Shown here: positions 59,515 through 64,000 of the stretch, in pieces
Layout: each line of letters starts with the position of its first letter
Numbering within the stretch: position 1 is the first letter of the stretch
Origin: Candidula unifasciata
Taxonomy: Eukaryota > Mollusca > Gastropoda > Stylommatophora > Geomitridae
Assembly: GCA_905116865.2 (NCBI GenBank)
Contig: CAJHNH020000566.1
Span: 159,501 to 223,500, forward strand
Reading direction: 5' to 3'
DNA length: 64,000 nt
Notes under the pieces: generated by a model
The model's database searches: none
What the model saw: only the letters and a program-made list of their open reading frames with translations
What the model was told of the DNA's origin: nothing
Position numbers and translations under genes: made by a program

Positions 59515-60616
59515 TGACAATAAACCCTGGTCACTGCACCAAATAGGAACACATTCTTATGCGACACTATGTGTCTAAATAACTGCAGCTTCGAGAAGTC
59601 ACACCCAACTGACCATGCGTGCTCCCAAATTTATGTGCGATGAACTTAAACATATCTGGTGCTAACTATCAAACAACATTCAGCTGTGGAACACCTTCAG
59701 AATGAGTGCTTCTATTTATTATTACTTATTTGTTTTTCACAATACATGCAATCATGCAATACAACACAATCTTAATACACATAGTCCGTGTTCACTTAGT
59801 AGTAAGACTTTAACGATAAGGCTTCAACAATAACACTCAACGAATAACAAGATACAATTCAACATCTTCAAATTCGATCCTCCTAACTTTCGTAGCTCTT
59901 GTATACAATACACTGCCTGCGATGAATTTCTATTGTCTTCTGGTTCTAGTCATAGCACGCTTTCATTCACTGACTGACAACACACGAGAAAACATGGACG
60001 CTGTCAAACGATCCAAATTACACGTTTATTTGTTCACTCGCTGGTATTGCAGCCAGTAAATGTTAATTGACAGCCTAGTCACTCATATGTATCCTCACTT
60101 ATCTAACATGTCAACTTTACCTTATAATCTATCTTCCATCTAACAACTGAATGAACAACAACGATTCCATCCGATCAAAAACACAAACATTGTCAGCTGG
60201 CTACGACTTCCATCCGCCGCTACTGGTGGCCAGGTAGGGGTTGGAAAAACACTGTGCAGACACATCGAACTTAAACACTTTTTCTGGATTCCGCAGACAC
60301 TCCATCATATTTCATGTATTCATTTCCTAGGCCTAAACGAGACTAACTCCCAATTCTTTCTCGGGCATTATATACCTTCTAATGCCCTCCTCGTGCTTTT
60401 GAATTCGTGTTCTCATTTAGTCAGTTTTTGTGTGACCCCGTGAATTTTACTTCACATGAAGTTTGACTATCAGCATTTCTCTACAATTTCTGTGAAGTTA
60501 GACTATCAGCAATTCCCGTGTTGTCCCAGTTAGACTCAAAATATTCCACTCACATTAATTACTGACGTCATTCCGTCTAGGCATAATTTATCTAGGAGAA
60601 AATGAGATTCACTTCA
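59515..60616 (-). mobile_element. Putative LTR of a gypsy-like element, minus strand
   Basis: Between tgacaataaaccctgg and gattcacttca, giving TG..CA ends. On the minus strand a purine run (ggtgggggggggggag at 60617-60632) would act as polypurine tract just before it, a TATA box (tatataat near 60370) and an aataaa near 59705 are in the expected order. No second LTR is present. Confidence 0.4.
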
Positions 60617-61650
60617 CTCCCCCCCCCCCCACCCACGCCAAAAAATGTTTTACATTTTCAATCAAAATAGATGTGATCATTATTTTTATGTCTTCTTTGA
60701 ATATGATAATGTTAGACCGTTGTAGTGAATCATTGTCGACAAGTTCATTTCTAACTAAGTTCCCTTTTTCCTTGGGTTTACAATTCAAACAATCCAAAAT
60801 GCCACCTGTTAGGTCTTTCCACGATTGTGATTACCTTAATGGGATCCTCACTCCAGGCACTCCCCGTTTAGTGCGAAAGACCAAAAAGCTGGCTCCATAG
60901 GTATCCCCACCCAGTTCTAAAGTCGGTATACAACCGAATCCCTCTCCAGGCACCCCCGATTGGTGTGGAAGTCCAAAATCTTGGCTCTAAAACCCAAGTG
61001 TGATCCCATGAAGTCCCACCCTCGCTATTCCCATTCATGAAAGCCCCTCACAATGGCAAAATCAGCAATGTATGGTCATGTTCCCATATATGTAAGGTAC
61101 AAGATTTAGTTAACTACCTTGTCTTCGGAAACTACGACATGTCTCATTAACACACATATTTAAATTCAATGTTACATAAGTTCAATTTAGTACACCAATA
61201 AATGTTGACATATTTTCTGGTGAGGTATATTTTCAACCCGAATATTGTCTTTCTTTATTTTTAATTGTTTACTTTAATATGACTGATTAAACCCCAAAAA
61301 AAATTTTAAGTTGTAAATTCACATAATACATTCATTCAATAACATTACATTGTTCTAACAACAGTAGTTTACACATAAGTTGTATCAGTAGTTGTAAAAT
61401 ATTCTATAAACGTGACATGATATCTGGTAAGTGATTGTCTGTTCCTCTTATGTGCTCAATGTTAAATTTGAACTGTGATATTAACAATTCCCATCTATAT
61501 ACCCTTGGGTTATTGTTAGCATCAATTGTTAATAATTTTGTTAATCCCAAGTTATCTGTCAAAATAGTGAATTCTTTTCCCAATAGAAACTTCTAAAAAA
61601 TGTTCGAACTAATACCTAGTGCTAATGCTTTTCGTTAAATGTGTTGTATC
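60617..61650 (-). pseudogene. Ty3/gypsy RNase H fragment
   Basis: Minus strand at about 61605-61425: FLLGKEFTILTDNLGLTKLL, RVYRWELLISQFKFNIEHIR, GTDNHLPDI, the end of a gypsy RNase H (TDxxxL and GxDNxxxD motifs). Lower down, a DCLNCKPKEKG stretch at about 60790 is only weakly like an integrase zinc site. The rest is unreadable. Confidence 0.72.
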
Positions 61651-62160
61651 TTTGTTGAATTCGGTTCAGTTTTTTCTTTCGCATGGCTTTGTATCAACAA
61701 GTACATCTGCATTTGACAACATATATAAATCAACATATTCACCTGAAAAATTCACACACACATATAATTTCTAATTTTGATTTCATACACCCAAAGTTTT
61801 CTTGTGATTTTACATGAATCTAACCATTTTTATATTCTGTTTGATTGTGGATTTGATTTATAATCACCGAATGTGGAAAGTGTTTTGAATACATCATTTG
61901 TAAAAGTAGTAGTTTCAGCAACAACAGTGTTAGTAGTGTAGCACTTCTAAGAATTTGACAAGTTTTTGTAGTAACAAACAGTTGAGAGTTGTAGCAGTCT
62001 TTATAAATAGAAATCATAGTCACAAAGAGTTGTAGGATCTGGATACTTTGAATAGCTAAGAATGATTCTAGATTGCATGTTTGGCATGTTATCAAAAGAA
62101 TTTGCCACATGGTAAGTAAGATGTATTGTATCAGCCAAATGCACTCATTTATATAGTATG
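61651..62160. other. AT-rich sequence, nothing recognised
   Basis: No coding or repeat signal beyond short tag repeats near 61900-61930. Confidence 0.5.
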
Positions 62161-63997
62161 ACTAGCTGTACCCGGCCACGCGTTGCTGTGACATAGTTTG
62201 GCTAAATGGAAATGAAAGAAAATAGAAATCGCACGTGTCTAATACAATCATTGTCTGCTCAGATATAGAGATAGTCTTTTATCCACACCCCACCACCCCC
62301 CCCACCCCATCTAAATCCACCTACTACCCTCCCCCTTATCAAATTTATGTCATTACCCCCCCCTCCCCTCTTCCACCGACTACTGCTTTCTCCCTCTTCA
62401 AAATATTTGAAAATCATTACCTGGCGATATTTTTTGTTGCTGTAACTCACATTGACATCCCTGTCCATCTGGACTAAAATGGGGAGCAGGAATTGTAATA
62501 GGTAGTGAATGGGGCTAGTGTAATATTTACCACATCATCCTTCAAGTACCAGAACAACTACTAAAATAATGTCACTGCTGTCTGTGTTACCATCGGAGTA
62601 GACAGAGAGCCGTGAGCCAGAAGATTTGGTTCCACATGGCTAGTGCTGTCGCCACAGACTGGTCAGGTTAGGATGTATAATTTCACTTGCCGACAGAAGA
62701 ACGCCATAACCTTACCGGCGGTCTTCACATGAGAGCACTATGGTGTAACAGCCCAACCACAACTATTACTACTGCTGCTACTTTAAGTGGGTAAAGCAGT
62801 TACTCTGACTTAAAGCTCTCTCAGTAAATAGTTTGCCCCCCCCCCCCTTCCCCCAAATTCACCGACAACTCTTTCTATCATTGAAGTAGTTAGGAGGAAA
62901 AAAAAACACTTGAAAAGCAAATGAACACAGCAAAAAACAAAAAAAACAAAAACCCATAATTAGGAAATGAACGCCATGGTAAACAGCACAGCTTAAAATT
63001 CCAACGCAGATGAAATAACTAAATCTAAATGAAAATAAATGAAAATCTATAAAAATTTCAGCGTAACCATGCAATCGGAAAGTTTAATAATGCAATCACA
63101 AGTATGCGAAATGGTCAAATTTAATTATCAAATGGTTTACCCATTTACTTGTCTTTTTTTTTTTTTTTTTTTTTTTTGTAAGGCAACATGGCTAGTGCTG
63201 TCACCACGACAGAGCAGATGAGGATATTATTTTAGTCCGGGGTAAAAAAAAAAAAATTAACTACTGCGGATTCGAACCCAGGTCTCCCGCACAGGAACCC
63301 AGTGTTCTAACCATTCGACCAAGCAGCCACTTAATCGGATAAAGGAAAAGAGAACTTAACAATTAGAGATGTGTGTCCCTACTTCTGTGTCCTGATTAAA
63401 ACACAATTCAAAACCGCAGGCAATTGTTTTCTCGTAGACAGATACTCCAGATATATTAATGAAACGGCACAACAATAGAAATCGCACGTGTCTAACACGG
63501 TTAATGAAGTTAATGTCGCAGTCAATGTCTGCGCTGACGTCGAGATAGTCCTTGTTCCCCCCCCCCCCCCCCCCCCATCGAAGGTTGTTTGAAAAAAAAA
63601 TAGAAATCGTGTTTAATATGGTTATTGTGGCAAATATAGAGATAGTCTTGTTTGCTGTACCTAGACCTACTCTATGTATTAGAGAAGGTGTTGGCTGCAC
63701 GTAACTCGCCGGCGAATGGCGGAAGCCTTGCGTTCTGACTACGGCGGCGCATGCGCAATTACTAACGTGGCTATAATTAGAAATCACTAAAGTTATAAAT
63801 ATTAGTTGCGTATATTATTGCATAAATTGTGGTCACCTATCTCTAACAGTGACAGGTTGAATTTCAAACCACGACAGTTCAAAATCCGGTATCACAACAA
63901 ACATATCCTGAAAATTTCAGCTAAATCGGTTCAGTAGTTTCCGAGTCTATAGGGATGAAACAAACACACAAACATTGATTTTTATATATATAGATGA
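62161..63997. mobile_element. Interspersed repeat (RTE-like termini) with a threefold internal repeat
   Basis: Starts actagctgtacccggccacg and ends aaatcggttcagtagtttcc..ttttatatatatagat, termini that in many invertebrates belong to RTE-related or other widespread non-autonomous repeats. Inside, aatagaaatcgcacgtgtct ..gagatagtc recurs at about 62221, 63475 and 63600. Several C runs (62295-62310, 62835-62848, 63556-63575). No open polymerase. Confidence 0.6.
63180..63335 (-). mobile_element. SINE-like unit with tRNA-like head
   Basis: Minus strand: A box tggtcgaatggttagaac and B box gggttcgaatcc at 63265-63330, followed by a body ending in catggctagtgctgtcacca and a T/A run. The T-stem does not pair well, so it is not a working tRNA gene. 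The tail motif ggctagtgctgtcgccac also occurs at 62638. Confidence 0.6.
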
Positions 63998-64000
63998 TTT

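Noticed and set aside
63265..63335. Functional tRNA gene on the minus strand
   Set aside because: The T-stem and acceptor stem do not pair fully and the body continues into a repeat shared with 62.64 kb.

Overview
The window looks like animal nuclear DNA from an invertebrate, probably a mollusc and perhaps a gastropod. The group is inferred from the mix of tRNA-derived SINEs, many LINE families, BEL/Pao-like and Ty3/gypsy-like elements, hAT, Tc1/mariner and Mutator-like remnants, and very long minisatellites. Nothing bacterial or plasmid-like is present. Most long open frames here are artefacts of tandem repeats or decayed transposons.

One host gene can be read through the repeats. Seven short plus-strand exons (1902-1972, 8877-8999, 9644-9731, 28124-28171, 31444-31518, 41268-41367, 43921-44036), all with GT/AG boundaries and compatible phases, encode 207 contiguous codons of a cyclic-nucleotide phosphodiesterase catalytic domain. 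The motifs fit PDE2 (PDE2A-like) best. The N-terminal GAF part and the last exons lie outside the window or were not found. Everything from position 1973 to 43920 between these exons is intron, and the window from 44037 onward is probably the start of another long intron.

Layout: 1-8.9 kb holds SINEs, minisatellites around the first exon and a large 24-28 bp array interrupted by a solo LTR and a SINE. 8.9-9.7 kb holds two exons with an 18-bp array and a CTA/CTG microsatellite between them. 9.97-11.07 kb is a LINE copy with a 14-bp target duplication. 11.5-16.4 kb is a 30-bp satellite with 1.3-1.5 kb higher-order copies. 16.4-18.7 kb has mariner and Tc1 remnants. 18.8-27.2 kb is a nest: an LTR retrotransposon with two LTRs, gag and a polypurine tract sits inside a LINE that abuts a second LINE. 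28.1-31.5 kb has two exons, 21-bp and 27-bp arrays and a gypsy fragment. 31.6-40.9 kb is 18-bp and 46-bp arrays with a SINE. 41.3-44.0 kb has the last two visible exons. 44-64 kb is a 31-bp array, a hAT-type element holding a LINE piece, a 33-bp array, gypsy LTR/pol pieces, a Mutator-like transposase end, many LINE 3' ends, and a LINE/SINE-like repeat at the right edge.

The most unusual observation is the relation between the exons and the minisatellites. Beside six of the seven exons an array starts at, or close to, the splice junction, and for several the repeat unit looks like a copy of that exon's own splice site. It is clearest at 41.37 kb (exon end plus donor repeated) and at 0.58-1.93 kb (acceptor plus exon start repeated). 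This suggests that intron growth in this gene was seeded by tandem duplication of splice junctions, which would also create rows of decoy splice sites.
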